Source of the DNA: Lachnospiraceae bacterium
Lineage (GTDB): Bacteria; Bacillota; Clostridia; Lachnospirales; Lachnospiraceae
Length of the DNA stretch: 13,408 bases
Direction of reading: 5' to 3'
Assembly (NCBI GenBank): GCA_004556655.1
Contig: SFGF01000078.1
Location: 1-13,408, forward strand
The position numbers were made by a program, and so were the translations under genes. Positions 6,538 to 13,408 of the stretch are shown in pieces. Below the pieces are notes generated by a model, which saw nothing but the letters and a program-made list of their open reading frames with translations, was not told where the DNA came from and did no database searches. The first letter of the stretch is position 1. Every line of letters begins with the position of its first letter.

Positions 6538-6969
6538 TCACTGTTCCTGATGGTGCAGATAATCCAGATACCCCTGCAGTATAAAAATTGCCGCTATCTC
6601 ATCCACATGTTCTTTTCGATTCTCGCGACGCACACCGGTCTCCATTAAAACACGGTTCGCAGACACTGTAGTCAGCCGTTCGTCCCACATAACAACAGCC
6701 AGACCTGTTCTTCTCTCTAAAGTTTCTTTTAACTCAAGAGATTTTTCAGCCCTGTCCCCCAGTGTGTTATTCATATTCTTTGGTAATCCCAGCACAATTT
6801 TCTCTACCTGATACTGTGCAATCAGTTCCTCAATTCTTGCCAGAGTCTGTCGCATCTTATTTTCTGATTTACGCCGGATAATCTCCACACCCTGAGCAGT
6901 CAGACCCAGCGGATCACTGACGGCGACTCCCACCGTCTTTGATCCATAATCAAGCCCCAGAATCCTCAT
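6538..6969 (-). CDS. ruvX: Holliday junction resolvase-like / pre-16S rRNA nuclease YqgF (RuvX)
   Basis: An RNase H-fold protein. E. coli YqgF is known to process the 5' end of 16S rRNA precursor, and the family is also annotated as a putative Holliday junction resolvase. The first acidic site is in MRILGLDYGSKTVGVAVSDP (D7), followed by IVLGLPKNMNNTLG (58-71), WDERLTT (95-101) and HVDEIAAIFILQGYLD (121-136), which supplies the last acidic residues. Length is 143 residues, typical. The ATG shares its A with the ireB TGA (TGATG), so the two genes are very probably translationally coupled. The ireB-ruvX-DUF1292 order is widely conserved in Firmicutes. Confidence 0.95.
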   Translation of the reverse strand: MRILGLDYGSKTVGVAVSDPLGLTAQGVEIIRRKSENKMRQTLARIEELIAQYQVEKIVLGLPKNMNNTLGDRAEKSLELKETLERRTGLAVVMWDERLTTVSANRVLMETGVRRENRKEHVDEIAAIFILQGYLDYLHHQEQ

Positions 6970-7238
6970 CAGCGGTTCTCCCAGGATCTGTTCTTTATAT
7001 ACTCTTTTAACAGTTCCTCTACCAGTTCATCTCTCTCTACTTTCATGATCATGCTTCTGGCACCTTTATAACTGGTTATATAAGTGGGATCTCCGGACAT
7101 AATATACCCTACAATCTGATTTACAGGATTATATCCCTTTTCTTCCATTGCGGTATACACGACATCCAGAACTTCTTTCACCTGAACCTCCGGTTCCGTT
7201 TTCACTTTAAAATACTGTGTATTGCTTAAATTTGCCAT
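6969..7238 (-). CDS. ireB: IreB family regulatory phosphoprotein
   Basis: A UPF0297 protein. In Enterococcus faecalis, IreB is phosphorylated on N-terminal threonines by the PASTA-domain kinase IreK and affects cephalosporin resistance; the Bacillus homologue is YrzL. The conserved core is clear: EVLDVVYTAMEEKGYNPVNQ, IVGYIMSGDPTYIT and KVERDELVEELLKEYI. Length is 89 residues, typical. The N-terminus (MANLSNTQYF) offers S5 and T7 as possible phosphosites, inferred by position only. It is the first gene of its operon, with AAGGA at 7248-7252 and a promoter at 7275-7303. Its presence implies a PASTA kinase elsewhere in the genome. Sharing a transcript with an MltG-like protein fits envelope signalling. 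Confidence 0.95.
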   Translation of the reverse strand: MANLSNTQYFKVKTEPEVQVKEVLDVVYTAMEEKGYNPVNQIVGYIMSGDPTYITSYKGARSMIMKVERDELVEELLKEYIKNRSWENR

Positions 7239-7274
7239 GTTTTCACGTCCTTGATTATACTTGATATCTATTCT

Positions 7275-7303
7275 ATTCTAATACAGAACATTCAAAAATT
7301 CAA
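7275..7303 (-). promoter_or_regulatory. Promoter of the ireB operon
   Basis: On the minus strand TTGAAT (7303-7298) and TAGAAT (7280-7275) are separated by 17 bases, a good vegetative sigma-A match. The transcript would start near 7268 and leave about 30 nt before the ireB ATG. A perfect TATAAT at 7259-7254 is less likely, because its start site would fall inside or past the ribosome-binding site and it has no good -35. Confidence 0.6.
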
Positions 7304-7329
7304 TGAAAATTTTATGACAATTCACTGAA

Positions 7330-8664
7330 CTAGCTATGAAAGTCCCGGGCATCCGTTTCTCCTATCAGGATTTCCTCCTGACAGATTTTATTCAATTTTA
7401 CCGGAACCCTTTGATTTTCCATATTTTCATCGGATACGATTGCTACTTTCAGGTATTCCATAGTATGTCCAACCCAACAGGAAATACCCTCTATTTCCTG
7501 TTTTTCCTCAAACAATACCTCTTTCACCTGCCCGACAAACCGACGCATATAGTCCTCTCTGTGCCTTTTCCCAAGTTCAATTAACTGCTTACTCCGTTCT
7601 TTTTTTATTTGTTCAGGAACCTGATCCGGCATAACGGCTGCTTTTGTTCCTTCTCTTTTGGAATACGGAAAAATATGTGTCTCATAAAAGCCGATTGCAT
7701 CCACAAATGTACGGGACTGAGCAAATTCTTCTTCTGTTTCTCCCGGAAATCCGGTGATTACATCGGTAGTCAATGCAGGATCTTTATAGTATCTGCGAAG
7801 AATATCACACTTTTCTTTATACTCCTGTGCTGTGTATCTACGATTCATTCTCTTAAGTGTCTCTGTACACCCGCTCTGCAAAGACAGATGAAAATGAGGA
7901 CACACTTTCGGTAATTTTGATATTGTACCTGCAAATTCATCTGTCACAATTCCCGGTTCCAATGATCCCAGACGAATTCGGGAAATTCCGTCCACCTGAT
8001 GAACCGCCTGGATCAGAGTAAGCAGATTCTCTCCATCCTCTTTTCGATCAATCCCGTATGAACTCAAATGGATTCCGGTAAGAACCACCTCCTGACAACC
8101 GGATGCAGCCAGACGTTTAACCTCTTCCACCACATCCTGTGTTTTTCTGCTGCGCACACGTCCTCTGGCATAAGGAATCATACAGTAGGTACAGAACTGA
8201 TTACATCCATCTTGTACTTTAATATAAGCTCGTGTATGTTCCTCCGTTCGATCAATCTTCAGTTCTTCATATTGCTTTGTATGGCTGAGATCCACCAGTT
8301 CCTGTTTTCTTATCCTGTCTGCCATGAACTGCTCCAAGATAGAAACCAGTTCCTTTTTCCTATTATTACCAATTATCAGATCGATAGACGGATCTGCCTG
8401 CGCTTTTTCTTTTCCTGTCTGTACATAACAACCTGTTGCCACCACAATAGCATCCGGATTCATTTTTTTGGCTTTGTGAAGCATCTGTCGCGACTTACGG
8501 TCTGCGATATTGGTCACCGTACAGGTATTGATCACGTAAACATCCGCGCCCGGAGCAAAGGGTACGATCTCATATCCTGCTGCTTCCAGCATCTGCTGCA
8601 TAGCCTCTGTCTCATATGCGTTTACTTTACAGCCTAAATTGTGCAATGCAACTCTACTTTTCAT
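7330..8664 (-). CDS. mtaB: tRNA t6A37 methylthiotransferase MtaB
   Basis: A radical-SAM enzyme that converts t6A to ms2t6A at position 37 of ANN-decoding tRNAs. The N-terminal UPF0004 domain has cluster cysteines C12 (HNLGCKVNAYE), C48 (INTCTVTN) and C79 (ATGCYVQTG). The radical-SAM CxxxCxxC is C154, C158 and C161 (CNQFCTYCMIPYARGRVRSR). A TRAM-like segment follows at the C-terminus. The LGCKVN start and overall length (444 residues) favour MtaB over MiaB or RimO. I start at the ATG at 8664, with GAGGA 6 nt upstream, not at 8694, which has no ribosome-binding site. In Bacillus this gene directly follows prmA-rsmE; here cysteine desulfurase, thiI and an opposing HPr-like gene intervene. No clear promoter of its own was found, and no strong terminator separates it from ireB. 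Confidence 0.95.
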   Translation of the reverse strand: MKSRVALHNLGCKVNAYETEAMQQMLEAAGYEIVPFAPGADVYVINTCTVTNIADRKSRQMLHKAKKMNPDAIVVATGCYVQTGKEKAQADPSIDLIIGNNRKKELVSILEQFMADRIRKQELVDLSHTKQYEELKIDRTEEHTRAYIKVQDGCNQFCTYCMIPYARGRVRSRKTQDVVEEVKRLAASGCQEVVLTGIHLSSYGIDRKEDGENLLTLIQAVHQVDGISRIRLGSLEPGIVTDEFAGTISKLPKVCPHFHLSLQSGCTETLKRMNRRYTAQEYKEKCDILRRYYKDPALTTDVITGFPGETEEEFAQSRTFVDAIGFYETHIFPYSKREGTKAAVMPDQVPEQIKKERSKQLIELGKRHREDYMRRFVGQVKEVLFEEKQEIEGISCWVGHTMEYLKVAIVSDENMENQRVPVKLNKICQEEILIGETDARDFHS

Positions 8665-8739
8665 ATTTTTTCCTCTTTCTTTTCGTGATTTCATATCACA
8701 TTATCAATTTATTTTACATAATCTTTGTATGCTTTCACC

Positions 8740-8768
8740 TTGACTTTTAATGCTCGAAAAGGTAAGAT
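8740..8768 (+). promoter_or_regulatory. Promoter of the HPr-like gene
   Basis: TTGACT at 8740-8745 and TAAGAT at 8763-8768 lie 17 bases apart, a strong sigma-A pattern. The leader would be about 45 nt, with GGGAGG at 8805-8810 before the ATG at 8821. Confidence 0.65.
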
Positions 8769-8820
8769 TAACTTAGTCAGACTTAAAAAAATATTCTGTA
8801 TTTTGGGAGGGACATATAAA

Positions 8821-9054
8821 ATGAAAACAGTTAGTATTTCACTTAATTCCATCGACAAAGTAAAAGCATTTGTAAATGACATCTCTAAATATGATTTCGA
8901 TTTTGATCTTGTATCCGGAAGATATGTTATCGACGCCAAATCAATCATGGGCATTTTCAGTCTGGATCTTTCCAAACCGATTGATCTGAACATTCATGCG
9001 GAAGGTTCTAATCTGGAAGATGTACTTGTTGTATTAAAACCTTATATCATCTAA
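8821..9054 (+). CDS. HPr/Crh-like protein lacking the phosphorylatable histidine
   Basis: A 77-residue protein with the HPr fold signature in its second half: VIDAKSIMGIFSLDLSKPID (36-55), closely like the Ser46 region of HPr and Crh (AKSIMGLMSL), then a typical closing strand and helix. Aligning back from FV (residues 17-18), the active-site His15 of HPr falls at S10 and the conserved Arg17 at D12, so it cannot accept phosphate from Enzyme I in the usual way. S41 corresponds to Ser46, the HPr kinase target. The combination resembles Bacillus Crh, a regulator of catabolite repression with Gln at position 15, though the N-terminal half is much more divergent. The start is ATG at 8821, with GGGAGG ten bases upstream. 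It has its own promoter and terminator and opposes its neighbours. A regulatory role is inferred; substrate and partner are unknown. Confidence 0.82.
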   Translation: MKTVSISLNSIDKVKAFVNDISKYDFDFDLVSGRYVIDAKSIMGIFSLDLSKPIDLNIHAEGSNLEDVLVVLKPYII

Positions 9055-9077
9055 TTAGATATCTGTTGATGAAATCA

Positions 9078-9110
9078 GGTCGCCGCTTTACTGCGGCGGC
9101 CTTTTTTATT
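9078..9110 (+). terminator. Strong intrinsic terminator after the HPr-like gene
   Basis: A nine-pair GC-rich stem joins 9078-9086 to 9093-9101 (one G-T pair) around a TTTACT loop, followed by TTTTTTATT. It lies 23 bases past the stop and ends next to the convergent thiI stop at 9110. Read on the minus strand the hairpin lacks a T tract, so it mainly serves the plus strand. Confidence 0.88.
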
Positions 9111-10288
9111 TACTCAACACGAATCACTTCTGCCGTATTGATTGCTGTCTCCAGCATTTCATCAATTTTTTCTTCCAGTTTCATCTCTGATTTTTTAATC
9201 GCATTGATATTTGGTTTTGTAACAGGATGTTTCGCAACAAATATGGTACAACAATCTTCATATGGCTGAATAGACGTTTCATACGTATTGATCTTCAGAG
9301 AAATATCCACGATTTCCTGTTTATCAAAGCCGATAACGGGACGAAATACCGGCATCGTACATACTTCATTTGTTGCTGCAAGGCTCTGTACAGTCTGACT
9401 GGCCACCTGTCCGATACTCTCTCCGGTAATAAGACCAAGACATCCTGTCTTTTTTCCGATCGCTTCTGCAATTTTCATCATATAGCGACGCATGATGATC
9501 GTCAGTTCTTCATGAGGACATTTCTCATAAATATATAATTGAATATCTGTGAAATTAACCACATGAAGATTGATGGGACCACTATATCTAGCTACCAGCT
9601 TTGCCAGATCAACCACCTTCTGCTTTGCCCTCTCACTGGTGTATGGTGGAGCATGGAAATATACAGCATCTATCTTCACCCCACGTTTTGCAATCATATA
9701 TCCTGCCACAGGGCTGTCAATTCCACCTGATAAAAGCAGCATGGCTTTTCCATTGGTACCAATCGGCATACCGCCCGGTCCCGGAATCGATTCCGAATAA
9801 ATGTATATTTTTTCTCTGATCTCTATGGTAAGTAAAATATCCGGTTCATGAACATCCACACACATCCCGGGATATGTATCCAGAATTCTTTCTCCCAACT
9901 TTGCATTCAGTTCCATAGATGTACCCGGATACGTTTTCTTTGCTCGGCGGACATGAACTTTAAACGTCTTCTGTTTATCCTCATACATCTGATCCACATA
10001 TTCCAGCACATCCCGTGCAAGTCTTTCAAAACCTTCATCTTCTTTTATCACTACCGGACAGATGAAAGCAATACCAAAGACACGTTTCAGTGCCTCCAGT
10101 GCTTCGTCATAATCGAACTCACCTTCTGTCTGTACATAGATTCTTCCTTGCTCTTTGGAAACATGAAAAGTACCCTCTACTCCCCTCAGCACATATTCCA
10201 TCTGACGGATCAGAGCATCCTCAAACATATATCTGTTTTTTCCTTTTATTCCAATTTCTGCATATTTAACTAAAAATGCCTTAAACAT
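9110..10288 (-). CDS. thiI: tRNA 4-thiouridine synthase ThiI
   Basis: ThiI adenylates U8 of tRNA and inserts sulfur to form 4-thiouridine, and in some bacteria also supplies sulfur to thiazole synthesis. The sequence shows an NFLD/THUMP RNA-binding part in the first 165 residues, the PP-loop ATP motif SGGIDSP at 187-193, and the conserved GLITGESIGQVASQT segment. There is no C-terminal rhodanese domain; the protein ends at 392 residues as in Bacillus, where the adjacent desulfurase NifZ passes sulfur directly. That partner is the gene just upstream, 17 bp away, which supports the same two-protein relay. The start at 10288 has GGAGG ten bases upstream. It is the last gene of the prmA operon. 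Confidence 0.95.
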   Translation of the reverse strand: MFKAFLVKYAEIGIKGKNRYMFEDALIRQMEYVLRGVEGTFHVSKEQGRIYVQTEGEFDYDEALEALKRVFGIAFICPVVIKEDEGFERLARDVLEYVDQMYEDKQKTFKVHVRRAKKTYPGTSMELNAKLGERILDTYPGMCVDVHEPDILLTIEIREKIYIYSESIPGPGGMPIGTNGKAMLLLSGGIDSPVAGYMIAKRGVKIDAVYFHAPPYTSERAKQKVVDLAKLVARYSGPINLHVVNFTDIQLYIYEKCPHEELTIIMRRYMMKIAEAIGKKTGCLGLITGESIGQVASQTVQSLAATNEVCTMPVFRPVIGFDKQEIVDISLKINTYETSIQPYEDCCTIFVAKHPVTKPNINAIKKSEMKLEEKIDEMLETAINTAEVIRVE

Positions 10289-10305
10289 CTAATGAAAACC
10301 TCCGT

Positions 10306-11460
10306 CTATCTTCTCGCATAACGCCGCAGTAAAGGCAGCACCTCTTTCAGAACTTCCAGTGTATATTGTAATTCTTCTTTCGTAGTAGTTTCGCAAAAGC
10401 TGAATCTTACAGTGGATTCCATCTGTTCTTTCGGGATACCTACCGCTGTCAAGGTAGGACTTCCGCTTCTTTTATGTGTGGAACATGCACTCCCTGCCGA
10501 CACGTAGATTCCTCTGTCTTCCAGCGTGTGCAAAAGAACCTCACTCCTCACCCCCACAAAAGCTGCGCTTACGATATGAGGAGCACACGTTTCTCCTTTT
10601 GGCCCATGCACCACCACCTGTTCCAGTTTTTCCAGTTCTTTTACAAAATACTGGCGAAGTTCTGTCATGGAAGCCACATTTTTTTCCATATTCCTGTATA
10701 CGATTTCCGCTGCCTTTCCTAATCCGGCCGCTCCCGAAACATTATCCGTTCCGGAACGCATGCCTTTTTGCTGACCGCCTCCATAAATATAAGGAAATAT
10801 CTTTACTTTATCACTGATATATAAAAAGCCGATTCCTTTGGGACCATGAATCTTATGACCACTTGCAGAAAGCATATCAATTTTCATTTTTTTCGGTAAA
10901 ATCCTATATTTTCCATAAGCCTGGATCGCATCCACATGAAAATATGTTTTTGGATTTTTCTTTTTAATCAATTCACCAATTTCCGCAATTGATTGTACTG
11001 TACCTATTTCATTATTCACATACATCACGGAAATCAGAATCGTCTCTGGAGTAATCGCTTCTTCCAATTCCTGCAGGGAAATCTTTCCCTCCTGATCCAC
11101 TCCCAGACGTGTCACTGTAAATCCCTGACTTTCCAGGAATTCACATGGTGCGGAAACAGCTGGATGCTCGATTTTTGTAGTAATTATGTGTTTACCTGTT
11201 CTCTGATTGGCCAATGCCGTTCCAATAAGCGCCCAGTTATTGGATTCGGTTCCTCCCGAGGTAAAATATATTTCTTTCTCCCCGACTTTCAAAGTTCTGG
11301 CGATCTGGGATGCTGCCTCTTTCATATATTTTTCACTCTCCACGCCTTTCATATGCATGGACGAGGGATTCCCGTAATCCTCCATCATGGTCTTTACCAC
11401 CACATCCCGTACCTCCTCATAACATATGGTCGTGGCGGAATTATCCAAATATGCCTCCAT
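10306..11460 (-). CDS. Cysteine desulfurase, NifS/IscS family (NifZ-like)
   Basis: A PLP-dependent class V aminotransferase-fold enzyme that takes sulfur from cysteine as an enzyme persulfide. It has YLDNSATT at the N-terminus, FTSGGTESNN (66-75), H99 stacking on PLP, D177 in HVDAIQ, the PLP lysine K203 in SGHKIHGPKGIG, and the persulfide cysteine C326 in SAGSACSTHKRSGSPTL. Length is 384 residues, normal. GAGGA lies 5 nt before the ATG at 11460. Immediate adjacency to a rhodanese-less thiI indicates a dedicated donor for tRNA thiolation, as with Bacillus NifZ. No iscU or other Fe-S assembly gene is nearby, so a general Fe-S role is less likely but not excluded. Confidence 0.95.
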   Translation of the reverse strand: MEAYLDNSATTICYEEVRDVVVKTMMEDYGNPSSMHMKGVESEKYMKEAASQIARTLKVGEKEIYFTSGGTESNNWALIGTALANQRTGKHIITTKIEHPAVSAPCEFLESQGFTVTRLGVDQEGKISLQELEEAITPETILISVMYVNNEIGTVQSIAEIGELIKKKNPKTYFHVDAIQAYGKYRILPKKMKIDMLSASGHKIHGPKGIGFLYISDKVKIFPYIYGGGQQKGMRSGTDNVSGAAGLGKAAEIVYRNMEKNVASMTELRQYFVKELEKLEQVVVHGPKGETCAPHIVSAAFVGVRSEVLLHTLEDRGIYVSAGSACSTHKRSGSPTLTAVGIPKEQMESTVRFSFCETTTKEELQYTLEVLKEVLPLLRRYARR

Positions 11461-11482
11461 ATTTTTCCTCTTTTCTGTCCCA

Positions 11483-12244
11483 TTATCTTTCTACAGTTTT
11501 TTTGTCTTCCATCAAAAACATCAATATCGATAATACTGTGATTCCTGCAGTTTCTGTTCTCAGAATTCGTTTTCCTAAGGTAATCGACTGTACCTGACTT
11601 TGAAGTGCTGCTTCCACTTCCTCTGGTGCAAATCCTCCTTCCGGACCGATAAAGATACCTATACTATGTCCAGGTTGAATTTCTCCGAGAATTTTTCTCG
11701 TATATTGCATATTCTCCGCCAATTCATAGGGCATCAGCCGCACATCCAGATTTTCTGCATATTTGAGTGCTTCTGAAAATTTCATCACTGGATGAATCTG
11801 CGGAACTACAATTCTTTTTGACTGCTTCGCTGCACTTTCCGATATTCCCTGCCAGCGTTGAAGCTTTACCTCCTGCTTTTTACCGTCAAACTTTACCACA
11901 GTTCTTTTCATATCCACGGGTATGATCTCATAGACCCCCAGTTCTACTGCTTTCTGGATGATCAGCTCCATCTTATCACTTTTGGGAAGCCCCTGGAACA
12001 GATATATTCGTGAGGGAAGTTCTCTGTCTGCCTCTTTCCTTCCCGTAATGGAAAGCCGGATTTCCCCCTGATTCATTTCATCAATTCGGCAGATATACTC
12101 AAAGCATTCCCCGTCACTGATCAAAACCTCTTCTCCATTCTTCATACGAAGAACATTTTTGATATGGTTTACATCGGATCCCGTAATACTTATTTTTTTC
12201 TGTTCCGGGTCTATCTGACTTTGTCCGACAAAAAAACGATACAT
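11483..12244 (-). CDS. rsmE: 16S rRNA (uracil1498-N3)-methyltransferase RsmE
   Basis: A SPOUT (trefoil-knot) SAM methyltransferase that makes m3U1498 in 16S rRNA. It has an N-terminal PUA-like part (YRFFVGQSQ...VNHIKNVLRMKNGEEV), the conserved LPKSDKMELIIQKAVELGV (86-104), SESAAKQSKR (135-144), and the knot motifs IGPEGGFAPEEVEAA (199-213) and LGKRILRTETA (223-233). I use the ATG at 12244 because MYRFFV is the standard family start; the longer frame to 12280 would run inside prmA. Length is 253 residues, typical. It starts only 2 bp after the prmA stop, so the two are coupled, and precedes the desulfurase by 22 bp. Confidence 0.95.
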   Translation of the reverse strand: MYRFFVGQSQIDPEQKKISITGSDVNHIKNVLRMKNGEEVLISDGECFEYICRIDEMNQGEIRLSITGRKEADRELPSRIYLFQGLPKSDKMELIIQKAVELGVYEIIPVDMKRTVVKFDGKKQEVKLQRWQGISESAAKQSKRIVVPQIHPVMKFSEALKYAENLDVRLMPYELAENMQYTRKILGEIQPGHSIGIFIGPEGGFAPEEVEAALQSQVQSITLGKRILRTETAGITVLSILMFLMEDKKTVER

Positions 12245-12246
12245 AC

Positions 12247-13236
12247 TTATACCTGCTTTCTGGCAGTGACAGATACCCACTCACCCTGATAAGTGACTTC
12301 TATAATCTCAAGTCCTGCCGCCTTAACAGCCTCTGTCACAGTCTCTTCCTTCTCATCAATAATTCCGGAGGTGATGTAGATTCCCCCCGGTTTCATCTGA
12401 TTAACGATCACGGGTGTCAGTGGCACAAGAACATCTGCCAGGATATTTGCCACCACGATATCATATTTTTCATATCCAACCCGATCCTGCACCTCTTTAT
12501 CATCAATAATATTGCCGATCATCATCTCGAAATCTTCTGCATCAATTCCATTAACTTCTTTATTCTCCTCCACTGCAGGTACTGCACAAGGGTCTAAATC
12601 CGTTCCAACTGCATGTTTCGCTCCCATTTTCAATGCAATAATAGACAAAATTCCGCTTCCAGTCCCCACATCCAGTAATTGCGTCTCTGAAGTGACATAT
12701 TTCCTCAGCTGACGGATACACAGCTGTGTTGTCTCATGCATACCGGTTCCAAAAGCCGTACCCGGATCAATATGAATAATCATTTTGTCTTTATCTTCCT
12801 CTTTTACTTCCTCCCAGGAAGGAATAATCAAAATATCATCCACATAAAACTGCTTAAAATATTGCTTCCAGTTATTAATCCAGTCAATATCTTCCGTTTC
12901 ATCAATGGTGATACTGCCTTCTCCTATGTCACAGAATACCCGGAGAGCATCCAGTTCTTCTTTTACAGAAGCCAGTATAGCTTCCTCATCCGTAGGAATA
13001 CCATTCATCACTAATTGTCCGTCTTCATCTTCTTCTACAAAAAAACTCAAATATGCAATTCCATCATCCGCAGGACCTTCAGGCAGAATATCTACAAACA
13101 TCTGCTCTTTTTCCAGAGCAGTAAGTGGAACTTTATCCTCAATCTGCGCGCCTTCCAGGCCGATATCATACAGGGTACTGATAATGATATCCTCCGCTTC
13201 CGTGGTAGTTTTTATCTTAAACTTCTTCCATTTCAT
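12247..13236 (-). CDS. prmA: Ribosomal protein L11 methyltransferase PrmA
   Basis: PrmA methylates lysines and the N-terminus of ribosomal protein L11. It has the N-terminal L11-recognition domain (about 1-110, MKWKKFKIKTTTEAEDIIIS), the linker WINNWKQYFK, then a class I methyltransferase domain. DPGTAFGTGMHETT (157-170) is diagnostic for PrmA, LLDVGTGSG (187-195) is SAM motif I, and NILADVL (264-270) is the catalytic-loop NxxA motif. Length is 329 residues, slightly longer than E. coli because of an acidic insert near 67-90. The ATG at 13236 follows GAGGTG by 7 nt. It is the first gene of the operon and has its own promoter. In Bacillus it trails the dnaK operon; dnaJ is not visible in this window. 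Confidence 0.95.
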   Translation of the reverse strand: MKWKKFKIKTTTEAEDIIISTLYDIGLEGAQIEDKVPLTALEKEQMFVDILPEGPADDGIAYLSFFVEEDEDGQLVMNGIPTDEEAILASVKEELDALRVFCDIGEGSITIDETEDIDWINNWKQYFKQFYVDDILIIPSWEEVKEEDKDKMIIHIDPGTAFGTGMHETTQLCIRQLRKYVTSETQLLDVGTGSGILSIIALKMGAKHAVGTDLDPCAVPAVEENKEVNGIDAEDFEMMIGNIIDDKEVQDRVGYEKYDIVVANILADVLVPLTPVIVNQMKPGGIYITSGIIDEKEETVTEAVKAAGLEIIEVTYQGEWVSVTARKQV

Positions 13237-13269
13237 AATATTTCACCTCGTATGCGCATAATCTATTTA

Positions 13270-13298
13270 ACTATACCGTAATTCTCATGAAAGTGCAA
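13270..13298 (-). promoter_or_regulatory. Promoter of the prmA operon
   Basis: On the minus strand TTGCAC (13298-13293) is followed after exactly 17 bases by TATAGT (13275-13270), a strong sigma-A match. Transcription would start near 13263, leaving a leader of about 27 nt to the prmA ATG. This indicates that prmA can be transcribed separately from any heat-shock genes further right. Confidence 0.65.
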
Positions 13299-13327
13299 CC
13301 TGTTAGCCAACTTGAGTTTCCGCAGTC

Positions 13328-13336
13328 TTATCCACA
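13328..13336 (+). promoter_or_regulatory. Perfect DnaA-box sequence upstream of the prmA promoter
   Basis: TTATCCACA matches the consensus DnaA-box exactly. A second, imperfect box (ATATACACA, 13360-13368) lies in the same orientation 23 bases further right. They are 30-60 bp upstream of the prmA -35. DnaA could act here as a regulator or be titrated, or the match may be chance. Confidence 0.3.
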
Positions 13337-13408
13337 AAACGCTAAATCTGTTGTATTGAATATACACAACTTTCAAAAAACACCCAAAATATAAGGAATC
13401 CTGTTCCT

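Noticed and set aside
7254..7259. Perfect TATAAT just upstream of ireB
   Set aside because: Its start site would fall at or beyond the ribosome-binding site and it lacks a good -35; the TTGAAT-N17-TAGAAT pair upstream fits better.
8685..8699. GTGAT-N5-ATCAC inverted repeat upstream of mtaB, resembling a Crp-type site
   Set aside because: The spacing does not fit the TGTGA-N6-TCACA pattern, there is a single copy, and no clear mtaB promoter was found to relate it to.
9848..10273. Long plus-strand reading frames opposite thiI, the desulfurase, mtaB and others
   Set aside because: They are antisense shadows of clearly conserved genes and show no family motifs or good ribosome-binding sites.
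13394..13408. AGGAA-N5-TTCCT inverted repeat at the right edge
   Set aside because: The stem is short, there is no visible T tract, and it touches the window end, so it cannot be judged.

Overview
The window looks like a chromosomal stretch from a spore-forming, moderately AT-rich Firmicute of the class Clostridia, most likely Lachnospiraceae. The reasons are an intact sporulation factor SigK, the block ireB-ruvX-DUF1292 followed further on by an MltG-like gene, trmR and trhP, strong GGAGG ribosome-binding sites, short intergenic gaps and a small His-less HPr-like protein. The family assignment rests on overall protein resemblance and gene order, not on a search.

Layout, right to left, because almost everything is on the minus strand. 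(1) 13298-9110: a promoter, then prmA, rsmE, a NifS/IscS-type cysteine desulfurase and thiI, packed as one operon for ribosome modification and tRNA 4-thiouridine. (2) 8740-9112, plus strand: a self-contained unit with promoter, a Crh/HPr-like gene and a strong terminator, inserted between thiI and mtaB. (3) 8664-7330: mtaB, the ms2t6A37 tRNA methylthiotransferase. (4) 7303-1836: a promoter and a long operon ireB, ruvX, DUF1292, RNase J, a YlbF-family gene, a short MltG-like gene, trmR and a U32-family trhP. This matches the Bacillus subtilis yrzL-yrrK-yrzB-yrrL-yrrM-yrrO order, with RNase J and YlbF added in the middle. Region 1 plus mtaB likewise matches the tail of the Bacillus dnaK operon (prmA-rsmE-mtaB), with the sulfur genes added. 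(5) 1242-1868, plus strand: sigK without a pro-sequence, convergent with and overlapping the end of trhP by 33 bp. (6) 1146-37: comM/yifB, divergent from sigK, which loses its family sequence abruptly after about residue 354 and runs into unrelated DNA at 1-84. This is most simply read as the junction of an integrated element whose body lies left of the window.

The shared theme is translation: modification of ribosomal protein L11 (PrmA), 16S rRNA (RsmE), and tRNA positions 8 (ThiI), 34 (TrhP/TrmR) and 37 (MtaB), plus RNA decay (RNase J, YlbF). Cell-envelope signalling (IreB, MltG-like) and sporulation (SigK) sit beside it. I found no CRISPR array, tRNA, rRNA, riboswitch or transposase, and no gene-free stretch longer than 300 bases. 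I see no convincing wholly new multi-gene system. The observations most worth following are the broken comM junction, the Crh-like protein, the pro-less SigK with a candidate SigK-type promoter, and the MltG homologue with no catalytic domain.
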